Made by a program: the position numbers and the translations under genes | Notes under the pieces: generated by a model | Told to the model about the DNA's origin: nothing | Databases searched by the model: none | What the model saw: only the letters and a program-made list of their open reading frames with translations | In this document: piece by piece, positions 8,573 through 16,818 of the stretch | Layout: every line of letters starts with the position of its first letter | How positions within the stretch are numbered: position 1 is the stretch's first letter | Assembly (NCBI GenBank): GCA_949294555.1 | Contig: CASFHP010000014.1 | Coordinates: forward strand, 1-39,711 | From: an uncultured Eubacteriales bacterium | GTDB lineage: Bacteria; Bacillota; Clostridia; TANB77; CAG-508 | DNA length: 39,711 nt | Direction of reading: 5' to 3'

Positions 8573-9265
8573 ATGAAAAGATATTTACAAAATTCAATAG
8601 AAAATATGAGAGATATTGGTGGATATACAGCAGGTAATAAAAAAGTGAAATATGGAAAATTAATTCGTAGCAATCTACCAGCAAATGTTACACCAGAAGA
8701 CCTGAAAGTTTTAAAAGAAATAGGTGTAAAAACAGTTATTGATTTAAGAAGTGAAGAAGAAGTAGAAAAAGCAGGTTCTGTGTTTGAAAAAAATCCATGT
8801 TTTAAATTGTTACATTATAAATTAAAAGGTGGAGGAAAAATACCAGAAAATGCTGAAAGTGTACCTATCTCATATATGCAAATGTTAGAAGGAAAAGAAA
8901 GCATATATTCCATATTTAAAGAGATTTCAAAAGGAGAAAATGGAATTATCTATTTTTGTAATGCCGGAAAAGATAGAACAGGCGTTATTACAGCTTTACT
9001 TCTGATGACATTAGGTGTAAAAAATGAAGATATAATAGAAGATTATGCATTGTCTGAAAATTATTTACAAGACATGTTAGATAAGATTGCCCAAGCGTCT
9101 AAGCCAAAAGATGTGAAAGAAATCATAACCCCAAAAGCAAAATATATGGAAAAATTTTTACAATATTTTTATGAAAAATATGGAAGTATTAAGCGATATT
9201 TACAAGAAATTGGTATTACAGAAGAGGAAATTAATAAAATTAAGGAAAATTGTATAGAAGAATAA
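8573..9265 (+). CDS. Tyrosine-phosphatase-type (PTP/DSP) enzyme
   Basis: This is a 230-residue protein with the PTP loop FCNAGKDRTGV (CX5R, Cys near residue 129). It also has the N-terminal ENMRDIGGYTAGNKKV, YGKLIRS and TVIDLRSEEE motifs of the bacterial Y_phosphatase3 family. Relatives dephosphorylate phosphotyrosine, phosphoinositides or small phosphates; which applies here is unknown. A good AGAGAGGTAG site precedes the ATG, 5 nt after the previous stop, so it is co-transcribed with the phosphatase-kinase fusion. The cassette thus holds two phosphatase domains and one kinase domain. Confidence 0.8.
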   Translation: MKRYLQNSIENMRDIGGYTAGNKKVKYGKLIRSNLPANVTPEDLKVLKEIGVKTVIDLRSEEEVEKAGSVFEKNPCFKLLHYKLKGGGKIPENAESVPISYMQMLEGKESIYSIFKEISKGENGIIYFCNAGKDRTGVITALLLMTLGVKNEDIIEDYALSENYLQDMLDKIAQASKPKDVKEIITPKAKYMEKFLQYFYEKYGSIKRYLQEIGITEEEINKIKENCIEE

Positions 9266-9315
9266 AAATGATAAATGAAACATATACATATAATAAAAAC
9301 TTTAGGAGAGAAATG

Positions 9316-10053
9316 ATGAAAAAATTCACAAAGAAAAGAGTTTTTATTATATTTTTTTCTATTATAATTGGTCTTGCAGTGTATATAGGGCAAAATACAC
9401 AATCAAATGGGAGAAATGAAAGAAGCATTGGAGACGCTATTCAAGTAACAGCATTACCTGTTTCAGGAAAAGTAGTGATATTAGATGCAGGACATGGCAC
9501 ACCAGATGAAGGAGCAGAAAGTAACAATGGAACGACAGAGGCACAAATCAATTTAAAAATTGTATTAAAAATTCAAGAATTATTAGAACAATCAGGATGT
9601 ACAGTAATATTAACAAGGTCAGATGAAAATGCAATTTATGACTTAGATGCTAAAACCTTAAAACAAAAGAAAGTTTCAGATATTCATAATCGAGTAAAAA
9701 TAGGAAATGAATCATCAGCAGATATATTTGTATCTATCCACTTAAATAAAATTAGCCAGCAACAATATTATGGTTGGCAAACCTTTTACAATACAGGTAA
9801 CGAACAAAGCAAAGTCTTAGCAGAGCAGATACAAGAAAATCTAAATGAGGCTATACAAAAAGAAAATAATAGAATAGCAATGAAATTAAATACAGTATAT
9901 ATCATGAAACATGTAGAAATTCCCATATCAATTGTAGAATGTGGATTTCTTTCAAATCCTCAGGAAGAAAAACAATTACAAGATGAAGAATATCAAAATC
10001 GATTGGCATGGGGAATTTATACAGGGATTATCAGTTATTTTCAAAATGAATAA
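9316..10053 (+). CDS. N-acetylmuramoyl-L-alanine amidase (Amidase_3, CwlD-like)
   Basis: This is a 245-residue exported or membrane-anchored amidase. An N-terminal signal anchor (KKRVFIIFFSIIIGLAVYIG) is followed by an Amidase_3 domain with zinc-ligand motifs: VVILDAGHGTPDEGA (His), the following Glu in GTTEAQINL, and FVSIHLN (second His). The catalytic Glu is in PISIVECGFLSN. It cleaves the lactyl-L-Ala bond of peptidoglycan. The length and lack of wall-binding repeats resemble CwlD, which shapes spore cortex. The start is chosen because TTAGGAGAG lies 7 nt upstream; ATG 9313 is also possible, and the in-frame ATG at 9250 lies inside the previous gene. It is followed by another sporulation-type gene. 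Confidence 0.8.
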   Translation: MKKFTKKRVFIIFFSIIIGLAVYIGQNTQSNGRNERSIGDAIQVTALPVSGKVVILDAGHGTPDEGAESNNGTTEAQINLKIVLKIQELLEQSGCTVILTRSDENAIYDLDAKTLKQKKVSDIHNRVKIGNESSADIFVSIHLNKISQQQYYGWQTFYNTGNEQSKVLAEQIQENLNEAIQKENNRIAMKLNTVYIMKHVEIPISIVECGFLSNPQEEKQLQDEEYQNRLAWGIYTGIISYFQNE

Positions 10054-10073
10054 AATTTTATGAATAACCTTTA

Positions 10074-10104
10074 TTTTAAAGCATATAATTAAATAGCTTT
10101 AAAA
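10074..10104 (+). other. Inverted repeat overlapping the ribosome binding region
   Basis: TTTTAAAGC at 10074-10082 and GCTTTAAAA at 10096-10104 can pair directly before the GGAGG of the deacetylase gene. It may affect translation of that gene or be fortuitous. Confidence 0.3.
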
Positions 10105-10118
10105 TGGAGGTTTTTATT

Positions 10119-10735
10119 ATGTTTCTCGTATTTAACAAGCAAAAAATATACACATATCTAGTATCTATTATAACCGTTGTTCTATTATTTTGCATAGCAG
10201 GCACACTAACAGGAAATAAAGAAAGTATAGCAACAGCCTCCGCAAATGAAAGATTATTACCAATTTATAAAGTAAATACAGAAGAAAAAAAGGTTGCATT
10301 AACAATGAATTGTGCCTGGAACGCCGATGATATTGACAAAATTTTAGAAATATTAGAACAAAATAATGTTAAAATCACATTCTTTATGGTAGGAGATTGG
10401 ATAGAAAAATATCCAGAAGCAGTAAAGAAGATATATGAGGCAGGACACGAAATCGGCTCACATAGTGACACACATCCACATGTCAATAACTTAAGTTATG
10501 AGCAAAATATAGAAGAAATTGAAAAGAGCAATGACAAAATTGAAAGTATTACGGGAAATCGAACCAATCTATATCGAACGCCTTATGGAGAATATAACAG
10601 TACAGTTATCAAAGCAGCACAAGATAATGGATATTATACGATACAATGGAGCTTAGATACTCTTACAATAGTCTACAAGGAATAGATACAATCGAGAAAT
10701 TGCTTGTAAAAACTGGGATTCAAGGTTTGATATAA
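10119..10735 (+). pseudogene. Polysaccharide deacetylase (PdaB-like), frameshifted and truncated
   Basis: A signal anchor (residues ~10-30) precedes a NodB domain: KVALTMNCAWNADD, TFFMVGDWIEK, EIGSHSDTHPH (metal HxxxH) and RTPYGEYN. The family deacetylates chitooligosaccharide or peptidoglycan sugars; the CAWNADD form is typical of PdaB-type sporulation proteins. The frame stops early at 10685 after IQWSLDTL. A second frame directly continues as YNSLQGIDTIEK up to TAA at 10733-10735. About four bases (the GAT of the expected LDYNSL) seem to be missing. The last ~40-50 residues, with the expected ILLMHN-type motif, are absent. The truncation coincides with the left side of the conjugative element. 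Start 10119 follows TGGAGG. Confidence 0.75.
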
Positions 10736-10742
10736 AATTTTT

Positions 10743-10777
10743 AAAAGATAGATTTTTATAAAATCTATCTTTTTTTG
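10743..10777 (+). terminator. Strong terminator at the left edge of the conjugative element
   Basis: 14-bp perfect arms, AAAAGATAGATTTT (10743-10756) and its complement (10760-10773), with a 3-nt loop. The T-run continues to 10776. The first element gene's GGAGG starts only 5 nt later, so this hairpin also insulates or attenuates that gene. Confidence 0.85.
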
Positions 10778-10793
10778 AAAGGAGGCAAAAGTA

Positions 10794-11231
10794 ATAAACA
10801 GAAATCGACAATTACTAATAAAATTAAATGGAGAAACTCAAAAGGTTATATTAAATATAATTAGAGATGGGGTAAGTTATATATTAGAAAGAAAAAATAA
10901 GATAGAAGATAAAAATATAATAAAAGATTTAACATTGTTTTATTTTATATTAAGAGGTAAAGAAATTAAAGAAAAAATAACTTATGAAAATTTTAGTATG
11001 AAAGAAAAAAAGATATTTTTTAATATTATGATTGAAGGTATAACAGATGTTATTTTAAATAATGAATATTTAAACATTATATATTTACAAAAAAAGGATA
11101 AAAAAGAAATTATAAATGAAATAGTAACATTTATATCAGATATTACACAAATATCGAAAATAAATATTAAAAGACGAATAAATCAAAATTTGAAAAAGGA
11201 AAAAAGAGGAGGTGTTAATAATAAAATCTAA
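10794..11231 (+). CDS. Unknown helical protein with apparent AUA start
   Basis: This is a 145-residue, lysine-rich protein that I do not recognise. It has no signal peptide and is rich in helix-forming K, I and E. The frame opens after TGA at 10776-10778. GAAAGGAGG at 10777-10785 is followed 8 nt later by an in-frame ATA at 10794. The first in-frame ATG, GTG or TTG is a TTG at 10935, 150 nt after the site and without a site of its own. I therefore place the start at the AUA; it is the clearest of six similar cases. It is the first gene of the element and partly overlaps the next gene. Confidence 0.55.
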   Translation: MNRNRQLLIKLNGETQKVILNIIRDGVSYILERKNKIEDKNIIKDLTLFYFILRGKEIKEKITYENFSMKEKKIFFNIMIEGITDVILNNEYLNIIYLQKKDKKEIINEIVTFISDITQISKINIKRRINQNLKKEKRGGVNNKI

Positions 11232-11817
11232 AATGATAATTTTAATACAAAATAAATATAGTAAAGATTATAAAGAATATGAAGCCCCAATAAGAGAAGA
11301 AGAGTTAAAAAATATAAATTTAACAGGATTTGATGACAAAAATACTGTAATAGGTATGGTAAAAGGAAATATAGGAGCAGAATTAAAAAATTTAATTCAA
11401 TCATATATAGAACAGGAAGAAGGAAAACCTAATATGAAAACTTTAAATAAAATTGGAGAAATCATTTCTAATAGTAAGACAAATAAAATTATATTGATAA
11501 ATGCATTAATTGAAATAGGAAAAATAAAGAGTATAGAAAATTTAATTTATTTTAATGCTAGTAAAAAAATAGATAAATTTAAAATTTTTTATTATGATGT
11601 TCAAACAAATTCTGAAAGAATTGAAAATTATTTAAGTGATAGTAAAAAAAATAAAGAAGATATAATAGTAAAAAGGAACAATGAATATGTAAGAATTAGA
11701 GATAATTATGGGAATAAATTGGAAAAATATTTTACTTCGTATGGATATCTAGTAAAAGATTTTCAAAAATTAAAAAGACAAGAAAAATTAAAATCAGAAG
11801 AAAATGAAATTGAGTAA
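11221..11817 (+). CDS. ArdA-like antirestriction protein, copy 1 (apparent AUA start)
   Basis: This is a ~198-residue protein paralogous to its downstream neighbour. Shared features are FDDKNT near residue 35, a middle helical segment (LNKIGEII...ALIEIGKIKSIENLI), then YYDVQTN and an end FTSYGYLVKDF. That order resembles Firmicutes ArdA proteins: a small-molecule-like LNELA...AL..AG...I segment and a terminal FTSYGYV. ArdA proteins mimic B-form DNA and block type I restriction. Overall acidity is less clear here because lysine is abundant, so the call is tentative. GGAGG at 11208-11212 is 8 nt from ATA 11221. Alternatives are GTG 11212, which is inside the site, or ATG 11233, which is 20 nt away. 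Confidence 0.5.
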   Translation: MKSKMIILIQNKYSKDYKEYEAPIREEELKNINLTGFDDKNTVIGMVKGNIGAELKNLIQSYIEQEEGKPNMKTLNKIGEIISNSKTNKIILINALIEIGKIKSIENLIYFNASKKIDKFKIFYYDVQTNSERIENYLSDSKKNKEDIIVKRNNEYVRIRDNYGNKLEKYFTSYGYLVKDFQKLKRQEKLKSEENEIE

Positions 11818-11834
11818 TGAAAAGGGAGTATAAA

Positions 11835-12446
11835 ATGTATAATATATCTTTAAAAGTGGTTAATACTGAAAATGATATTGTAGAAGAATTTTTTTTGCCA
11901 GTAAAAATTGAAATATTGCAAGAAAAGTTACAAATAAATAATTTCGACGATAAAAATTTATTAATGTTAATGTGTGGAAGATATGGGGGAAAAGATATAC
12001 AAAAAATTTTAAATAATAGTATTCAAAATAAAACCATTAATATTAAACAAATAAATGAAATTGGAAAATTATTTACAAGATATGATTTAGAGAAAGCAAT
12101 TACAATAAATGCATTAGTTCAAGCTGGTAAAATAAAAAAATGGCAAGATATAATAAAAATGGATAAGAATTTAGATAAATATAAAGTTATTTATTATGGA
12201 GAAAAACTAGAAAAAGAAAGATTAGGGATTGAAATATATAATAGTTTTAAACATAAAATACCAGTATATAAAAGAAGTAAAGAATACAGAGAAAAAATAG
12301 TTGATGATTTTAATAAATGCTGTAATGGATATTTTACGGAGTATGGTTATTTAGTAAAAGATTTTGAAAAAATAAATGCAAAATGTACTAACAAAGGTTT
12401 TGAAATTATAGAGAAAAGTAAAGGTGGTTGTTATGAAGAAGAATAG
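11835..12446 (+). CDS. ArdA-like antirestriction protein, copy 2
   Basis: This is a 203-residue paralogue of the previous gene. It shares FDDKNLLMLMCG, the helical segment INEIGKLFTRYDLEKAITIN followed by ALVQAGKIKKW, then KYKVIYYGE and the end GYFTEYGYLVKDFEK. Functional inference is the same as for its neighbour: protection of entering DNA against host restriction. ATG 11835 follows AAAAGGGAG; an upstream ATG at 11817 overlaps the preceding stop (TAATG) and is also possible. The pair may have arisen by tandem duplication with strong divergence. Confidence 0.5.
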   Translation: MYNISLKVVNTENDIVEEFFLPVKIEILQEKLQINNFDDKNLLMLMCGRYGGKDIQKILNNSIQNKTINIKQINEIGKLFTRYDLEKAITINALVQAGKIKKWQDIIKMDKNLDKYKVIYYGEKLEKERLGIEIYNSFKHKIPVYKRSKEYREKIVDDFNKCCNGYFTEYGYLVKDFEKINAKCTNKGFEIIEKSKGGCYEEE

Positions 12447-12729
12447 TCAATTTCTATCTATTGTTGAAGAGTATTTAAAATATAAAAATAAAAAAGATTA
12501 TAACAATATGCGTAAGTTAGAAGAGAGATATAATATGACTTTCAAAAGTGTGTATGATTATGAGTATATAAATGTGGGAGATGAAAGTTTTTTATGTGAT
12601 TATAATTATAAAACACAAAAGTATTTTGTCGTAACTAGTTTTAAACTGGAAAATGTGAAGAAGAGTGAAGTAGATAGAATAAAAAATAAAATGAAAATCT
12701 TTATGAATAATGAAGATAATGAAATTTAG
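12433..12729 (+). CDS. Small unknown protein
   Basis: This is a 98-residue, charged, soluble-looking protein that I do not recognise. It begins MKKNSQFLSIVEEYLKYK and contains several tyrosines in the middle. Start 12433 is preferred because AAAGGTGG lies just upstream; an in-frame GTG at 12424 is inside that site. It overlaps the end of the second ArdA-like gene by 14 nt and is followed after 9 nt by metK, so it belongs to the same transcript. Confidence 0.55.
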   Translation: MKKNSQFLSIVEEYLKYKNKKDYNNMRKLEERYNMTFKSVYDYEYINVGDESFLCDYNYKTQKYFVVTSFKLENVKKSEVDRIKNKMKIFMNNEDNEI

Positions 12730-12738
12730 GAGGTAAAG

Positions 12739-13857
12739 ATGAAAAATAATATTTTTTATATAACAAGTGAAAGTGTATTATGTGGGCATCCTGATAAAGT
12801 ATGTGATTTTATCGCAGACAATATCTTGGATGCTTTTTTAAAAGAAGATGAATATTCAAGAGTAGCAGTTGAAGTGATGGCGTCAAATAATAAAATATAT
12901 ATTACAGGTCAAATAACGACTAATGCTAAAAATGTAAATATAGAAGAAGTTACAAGAAATGCAATAAAACAAATAGGGTATGATAATATAAAAAGTGGAC
13001 TAGATTATAAAACATGTGAAATTATAATTGATATTATAAAACAAAGCAAGGATATACAAGGAAAAGTAGACGGAGGAGGTGCTGGTGATCAAGGGATTAT
13101 GTTTGGATTTGCATGTAATGAAACCAATCAATATATGCCTTATGGAGTAATGCTTGCAAATAAATTAGCTGAAAGAATTGACCAGTTAAGAAAAAAAGAA
13201 TTTCTACATTATTTAAAACCAGACGGAAAAACACAGGTAACAATAGAATATAAGAATAATAAAGTAAATAGAATAGATACCATTATTATTTCAGTACAGC
13301 ATGATTCAAAAATCAGATTAACAGAATTAAAAGAGGATATTTTGAAGTATGTTATTTTACCAATAATAGATATGAATTTATTTGATGAAAATACAAAGGT
13401 TTATATAAATCCTATTGGAAAATTTGAAATAGGAGGAACAATAGGAGATACAGGTTTAACAGGTAGAAAGATAATTGTAGATACTTATGGCGGATATGCA
13501 AGACATGGAGGAGGAGCATTTTCGGGCAAAGACCCAAGTAAGGTAGATAGGTCAGCATCATATATGTTAAGATATATTGCTAAAAATATAGTTGCAAATA
13601 GTTTAGCAGATAAATGTGAATTACAAGTAGCTTATGAGATAGGTATGGAAAAACCTATTTCTTTTTTTATTGAAACATTTGGGACAGAAAAAATTTCAAT
13701 AAATAAAATATATGAGATAGTCAAAAATAATTTTGATTTAAAACCCAATAATATAATTGAGGAATTACAATTAAGAAAACCAATATATGCGAAAACAAGC
13801 AATTATGGACATTTCGGAAAGGAAAATATGTCATGGGAAAATATAATTCAAATTTAA
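12739..13857 (+). CDS. metK: S-adenosylmethionine synthetase, carried by the element
   Basis: This 372-residue enzyme makes SAM from methionine and ATP. All signature segments are intact: ESVLCGHPDKVCD near the N-terminus, GGGAGDQGIMFGFA (active-site loop), IGGTIGDTGLTGRK, and DTYGGYARHGGGAFSGKD followed by PSKVDRSASY. It is shorter than the usual ~385-400 residues, mostly through a shortened middle and C-terminus. It has a perfect AGGAGGTAAAG site and ATG. It lies between two small unknown proteins, deep inside an ICE operon that also encodes a DNA methyltransferase. It may be an auxiliary copy supplying methyl donor during establishment. A metK of the chromosome is not visible here. Confidence 0.9.
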   Translation: MKNNIFYITSESVLCGHPDKVCDFIADNILDAFLKEDEYSRVAVEVMASNNKIYITGQITTNAKNVNIEEVTRNAIKQIGYDNIKSGLDYKTCEIIIDIIKQSKDIQGKVDGGGAGDQGIMFGFACNETNQYMPYGVMLANKLAERIDQLRKKEFLHYLKPDGKTQVTIEYKNNKVNRIDTIIISVQHDSKIRLTELKEDILKYVILPIIDMNLFDENTKVYINPIGKFEIGGTIGDTGLTGRKIIVDTYGGYARHGGGAFSGKDPSKVDRSASYMLRYIAKNIVANSLADKCELQVAYEIGMEKPISFFIETFGTEKISINKIYEIVKNNFDLKPNNIIEELQLRKPIYAKTSNYGHFGKENMSWENIIQI

Positions 13858-14126
13858 AAAAGGATAGCCTTTATAGTAAAGAGGAATTAGTTAAATTGTT
13901 AAATTTAAGTAGAAAGAAAAAATTACTTTTGTCAGTAAAAAACAAAAATACTAATGAATATGGTGTAGCAAGTTATACAAAAGATGATAAAGTGGCAGTT
14001 TTTGAAGGTAGAGAAAATGGAAAAGATGACAAAATATATTCGGTAAATTATTTTATGAAAAATTACATATTGATGAAAGATAGTATAAACATAAAGAAAT
14101 TAAAGCAAGAAGAATTTGAAATGTAG
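13833..14126 (+). CDS. Small unknown protein overlapping metK
   Basis: This is a 97-residue basic protein overlapping the last 25 nt of metK in another frame. It begins MGKYNSNLKKDSLYSKEELV and ends in IKKLKQEEFEM. I see no known motif or membrane segment. AAAGGA at about 13818 supports the ATG at 13833. Its place in the accessory block suggests an establishment or regulatory role, but that is only context. Confidence 0.5.
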   Translation: MGKYNSNLKKDSLYSKEELVKLLNLSRKKKLLLSVKNKNTNEYGVASYTKDDKVAVFEGRENGKDDKIYSVNYFMKNYILMKDSINIKKLKQEEFEM

Positions 14127-14140
14127 GGAAGGTGAGAAAA

Positions 14141-14251
14141 ATGTTTTTAATAGGATTCATTATTGGAAGTATGGTAGGTGGTACATTAGCAATAATATTA
14201 CATTGTTGTATTATTATTGGAAAAAAATCTGAAGAAGGAGGAGATAATTAA
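14141..14251 (+). CDS. 36-residue membrane peptide (DUF3789-like)
   Basis: This small gene is easily missed. It begins MFLIGFIIGSMVGGTLAII, has one membrane helix, and ends in KKSEEGGDN. GGAAGGTGAG precedes the ATG. The GFIxGxxxG glycine-zipper start resembles the DUF3789 peptides found in many Firmicutes conjugative elements. The function is unknown. The end of this gene contains the GAAGGAGGA site of the next gene, so translation of the two is probably coupled. Confidence 0.6.
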   Translation: MFLIGFIIGSMVGGTLAIILHCCIIIGKKSEEGGDN

Positions 14252-14253
14252 TT

Positions 14254-14982
14254 TTGGCTGGTAGAGAAGATTATTATGAAAGGTTAGAATATAAAAAAGA
14301 TTTATATAATAAAAGAATAGAAAATTCAGAGAAAAAATCAAAAGATTATAGTCAAGCAAGTACAAAAATACTTGATAATATTCCATTGGGACAACCTATT
14401 TTGGTAGACCATTATAGTGCTAAAAGGCATCGTAGTGTTTTAAAAAGAGCAGATAATTACATGGGCAAATCTGTTGAGGAGGATAAGAAGGCGGAATATT
14501 ATCAAGATAAACTAAACAATATAGAAAAAGCAGAAAATGGAGATATTATTTACGATGATGACCCATTAGTTTTAGAAAAATTAAATGCAAAATTAGAAAG
14601 ATTAGAAGAAGAGAGAAAACAGATAAAAGCAAGAGAACATGCACGATATGAATTAACAAATATTGGAGCGACTATAAGAGCAGTAAAAGAAAGAATAGCA
14701 AATATTAAATTTTTAGAACAATTTAGTGAAGAAGAAAAAGATTATAAAAGGTTTAAAACATTAGTAAATAAAAGTATAAATAGAGTTCAAATAATATTTA
14801 AGGATAGAGTTACAAAAGAAACATTTAAGTTTTTAAGAAGTAGTGGATTTGTATATTCAAAAAGTGAAAAAGCATTTCAAAGAAAATTCAATCGTCAAGG
14901 AATTGCAATTTTACACAGAACAGCAGAAGAATTAAAAGATAAAAAGGTATTACTTGAAAAAGAGGAAGAGTTGGAACGATAA
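14254..14982 (+). CDS. DUF3560-type protein
   Basis: This is a 242-residue, strongly charged, largely coiled-coil protein. Recognisable family stretches are QPILVDHYSAKRHRSVLKRA with the following DNYMGKSVEE near residues 45-80, a central charged coil, and the C-terminal SGFVYSKSEKAFQRKFN. The first resembles the GQPIL.GHHSE.RHR core of DUF3560 proteins, which are common in plasmids and conjugative elements and have no proven function. The start is a TTG 11 nt after GAAGGAGGA. It is the last gene before the candidate oriT. Confidence 0.65.
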   Translation: MAGREDYYERLEYKKDLYNKRIENSEKKSKDYSQASTKILDNIPLGQPILVDHYSAKRHRSVLKRADNYMGKSVEEDKKAEYYQDKLNNIEKAENGDIIYDDDPLVLEKLNAKLERLEEERKQIKAREHARYELTNIGATIRAVKERIANIKFLEQFSEEEKDYKRFKTLVNKSINRVQIIFKDRVTKETFKFLRSSGFVYSKSEKAFQRKFNRQGIAILHRTAEELKDKKVLLEKEEELER

Positions 14983-14989
14983 ATCGGTT

Positions 14990-15140
14990 TAAATAGCCTG
15001 AAATAGCTTTTTTAGGTAGCCTTACAAATGCACCCAATAAATTAGGTATGAACCCGTTAAAAACTTCGTTTTTAAGCCGTTTGAGGGCGATTTAAGAGTC
15101 GCCCTCTTCCTGAAAAATTGCGTGGCAATTTTTGGTCTAG
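14990..15140 (+). other. Candidate origin of transfer (oriT)
   Basis: Between two genes and directly upstream of the RHH and relaxase genes lie three tight inverted repeats. They are TTAAAAAC/GTTTTTAA (15057-15064 and 15068-15075), GAGGGCGA/TCGCCCTC (15083-15090 and 15099-15106) and AAAAATTGC/GCAATTTTT (15113-15121 and 15125-15133). TAAGAGTCGCCCTC resembles the TAAGTGCGCCCT nic core of RSF1010/pIP501-type oriTs with two extra bases. The GC content is visibly higher than around it. Position and structure fit an oriT; the nick site is inferred. Confidence 0.65.
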
Positions 15141-15151
15141 GAGGTGAGGTC

Positions 15152-15598
15152 ATAGAAGGAAAAGAAGAAACAAAGAAGTGTACTGTTAGAATGAAAGCAA
15201 GTAAAAAGGAAACTATAAAGAAATTAGCAGTAAAAAGAAATATGTCAGAAAGTGCAGTAATAAATGAATTTATTGATAAAGGATTAAGAGTTCAAGAATA
15301 TGAAGATAATATAGACAAAATAATTAGTGAAATTGTAAAAGCCATAAATCATCAAATAGATACATTTTTAAAGAGTGAAAGAAAGTTAATTGTAAAAAGT
15401 GCAAGAGCAAGTGCAATTAATACATATATATGTGCTGGTTTATATGAAAGATTGTTACCAGATTTTAGACAAAAAGATTTTAAAGAAGTATTAGAAACAA
15501 GTAAAAAACAGACCAGTTTATATATAAAAAAAGAAGTAGAAAAAGGTATGAAAGAAAAAGATATAATAGATTATTATAGATGGGGAGAGTTATATTGA
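15152..15598 (+). CDS. MobC-like ribbon-helix-helix relaxosome protein (apparent AUA start)
   Basis: This is a ~148-residue protein. The N-terminal segment EETKKCTVRMKASKKETIKK with the following LAVKRNMSESAVINEF is a ribbon-helix-helix DNA-binding fold. The rest is helical. It lies between the candidate oriT and the relaxase, the usual place for the auxiliary protein that binds oriT. GGAGG at 15140-15144 is 7 nt from the in-frame ATA at 15152. The first in-frame ATG (15191) would remove the DNA-binding beta strand, and GTG 15122 lies upstream of the site in the third inverted repeat. I therefore favour AUA. The stop overlaps the relaxase start. Confidence 0.65.
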   Translation: MEGKEETKKCTVRMKASKKETIKKLAVKRNMSESAVINEFIDKGLRVQEYEDNIDKIISEIVKAINHQIDTFLKSERKLIVKSARASAINTYICAGLYERLLPDFRQKDFKEVLETSKKQTSLYIKKEVEKGMKEKDIIDYYRWGELY

Positions 15599-16815
15599 GT
15601 AGAATATTTTTTAGTATGCAAACATTTTCTCCTAATTTAAAATCAACATATTTTAAACATGTTAATTTTGTAAAATATATTGCAGAAAGTGAGTATGTAG
15701 CAAGAAATCCTAATACAAAACATGGTCTTTTTGGAAATATTGAAGGGATAGATAAGATTGAAGAAAAGCAAAGTATAAGAGAGGTAGAAGAACATATAAA
15801 AAGACTTGCAGAAAACAAAAGAGTTATACATCGTGGACTAATTTCAATGAGGGAATGGGATGCTCAAAGACTAGGATATTTAGAACAGGAAAAATGGCAA
15901 GATATTTTTATTAAACAGATAAATGATTTTTCAAAAATGTTAAATGTTCCAATAGATAGAATTCAATATATAGCAAGTGTGCATATACAAAAAGGACATC
16001 CTCATTGTCATTTTATGATGTGGGATTCAAGAGAAGAAGTAAGAGAACCTAAAATACCTGTAAAAGAAAAAAATAAAATGAGAATAAAAATCATAAATTC
16101 AGTATTTAAAGAAGATTTAATGCCATATTATCAGCAAAAAGATTTAATAAAAAAAGATATAAAACAAAGTAAAATAATACAAGATTTAATCGATTTATCG
16201 TATGATGAAAATTTTATAAAAACCGTAAAACAATTAGAAGATAATTTTTATAGCCATAAAATTAAATATAATCAAATCAGAGATGAGAATTTAAAAGAAA
16301 TTGTTAAAGAATTAATAAAATTAAAGGATAAATTACCAAAAAGAGGAAGATTGGCATATCAGTATTTGAGTAAAGAGGAAAAAGAAGAAGTAGATAAAAT
16401 AGCAAAAATGATTTTAAAATCTTCACAAGAATGTAAAAGTCAATTAAATAAATATATCGAAATAAGTAAGACTATAAAAAGCTATCAAATAACAAATAAA
16501 GAAAAATTGCATGGAGAATTAGAAAAAGTTGAAAAAAATGCAGAATATGAAATCATGAAAATACTAGGAAATCGAGTATTACAATTTGAAAAAAATTTAA
16601 TGAAAAATGTAAATATATCATCAATTACTATTGAAAATAATACAAAAACATTATTAGATAATATTTTATTATCGCTAAGTCAATTAAATTCAAGTAAATA
16701 TGCTGATTATTATAAAATAAAAAATTATGGAGAATTAAGTAGACAAGCTAAAAAGGAGAAAATGCTTGAAGAAAGTGCAAAATCAAGTTTTGAATGGGAG
16801 AGTGATGTAAAGTAA
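15595..16815 (+). CDS. MobP-type relaxase
   Basis: This ~406-residue protein is the enzyme that nicks oriT and stays bound to the 5' end. Residues ~1-130 hold the relaxase domain: SRIFFSMQTFSPN at the N-terminus, tyrosines in FVKYIAESEYV, and the metal-binding 3H motif VHIQKGHPHCHFMMWD. This form resembles MobP2/MobP3 relaxases of Firmicutes elements. The C-terminal half is charged coiled-coil. The start is a TTG at 15595 with GGGGAG 7 nt upstream, overlapping the preceding TGA (TTGA); ATG 15580 is upstream of the site. VirD4 follows directly. Confidence 0.8.
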   Translation: MSRIFFSMQTFSPNLKSTYFKHVNFVKYIAESEYVARNPNTKHGLFGNIEGIDKIEEKQSIREVEEHIKRLAENKRVIHRGLISMREWDAQRLGYLEQEKWQDIFIKQINDFSKMLNVPIDRIQYIASVHIQKGHPHCHFMMWDSREEVREPKIPVKEKNKMRIKIINSVFKEDLMPYYQQKDLIKKDIKQSKIIQDLIDLSYDENFIKTVKQLEDNFYSHKIKYNQIRDENLKEIVKELIKLKDKLPKRGRLAYQYLSKEEKEEVDKIAKMILKSSQECKSQLNKYIEISKTIKSYQITNKEKLHGELEKVEKNAEYEIMKILGNRVLQFEKNLMKNVNISSITIENNTKTLLDNILLSLSQLNSSKYADYYKIKNYGELSRQAKKEKMLEESAKSSFEWESDVK

Positions 16816-16818
16816 AAT

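Noticed and set aside
13857..14140. Prophage origin for the 10.7-34 kb region
   Set aside because: No capsid, terminase, portal or tail genes are present; relaxase, VirD4 and VirB4 define a conjugative element.
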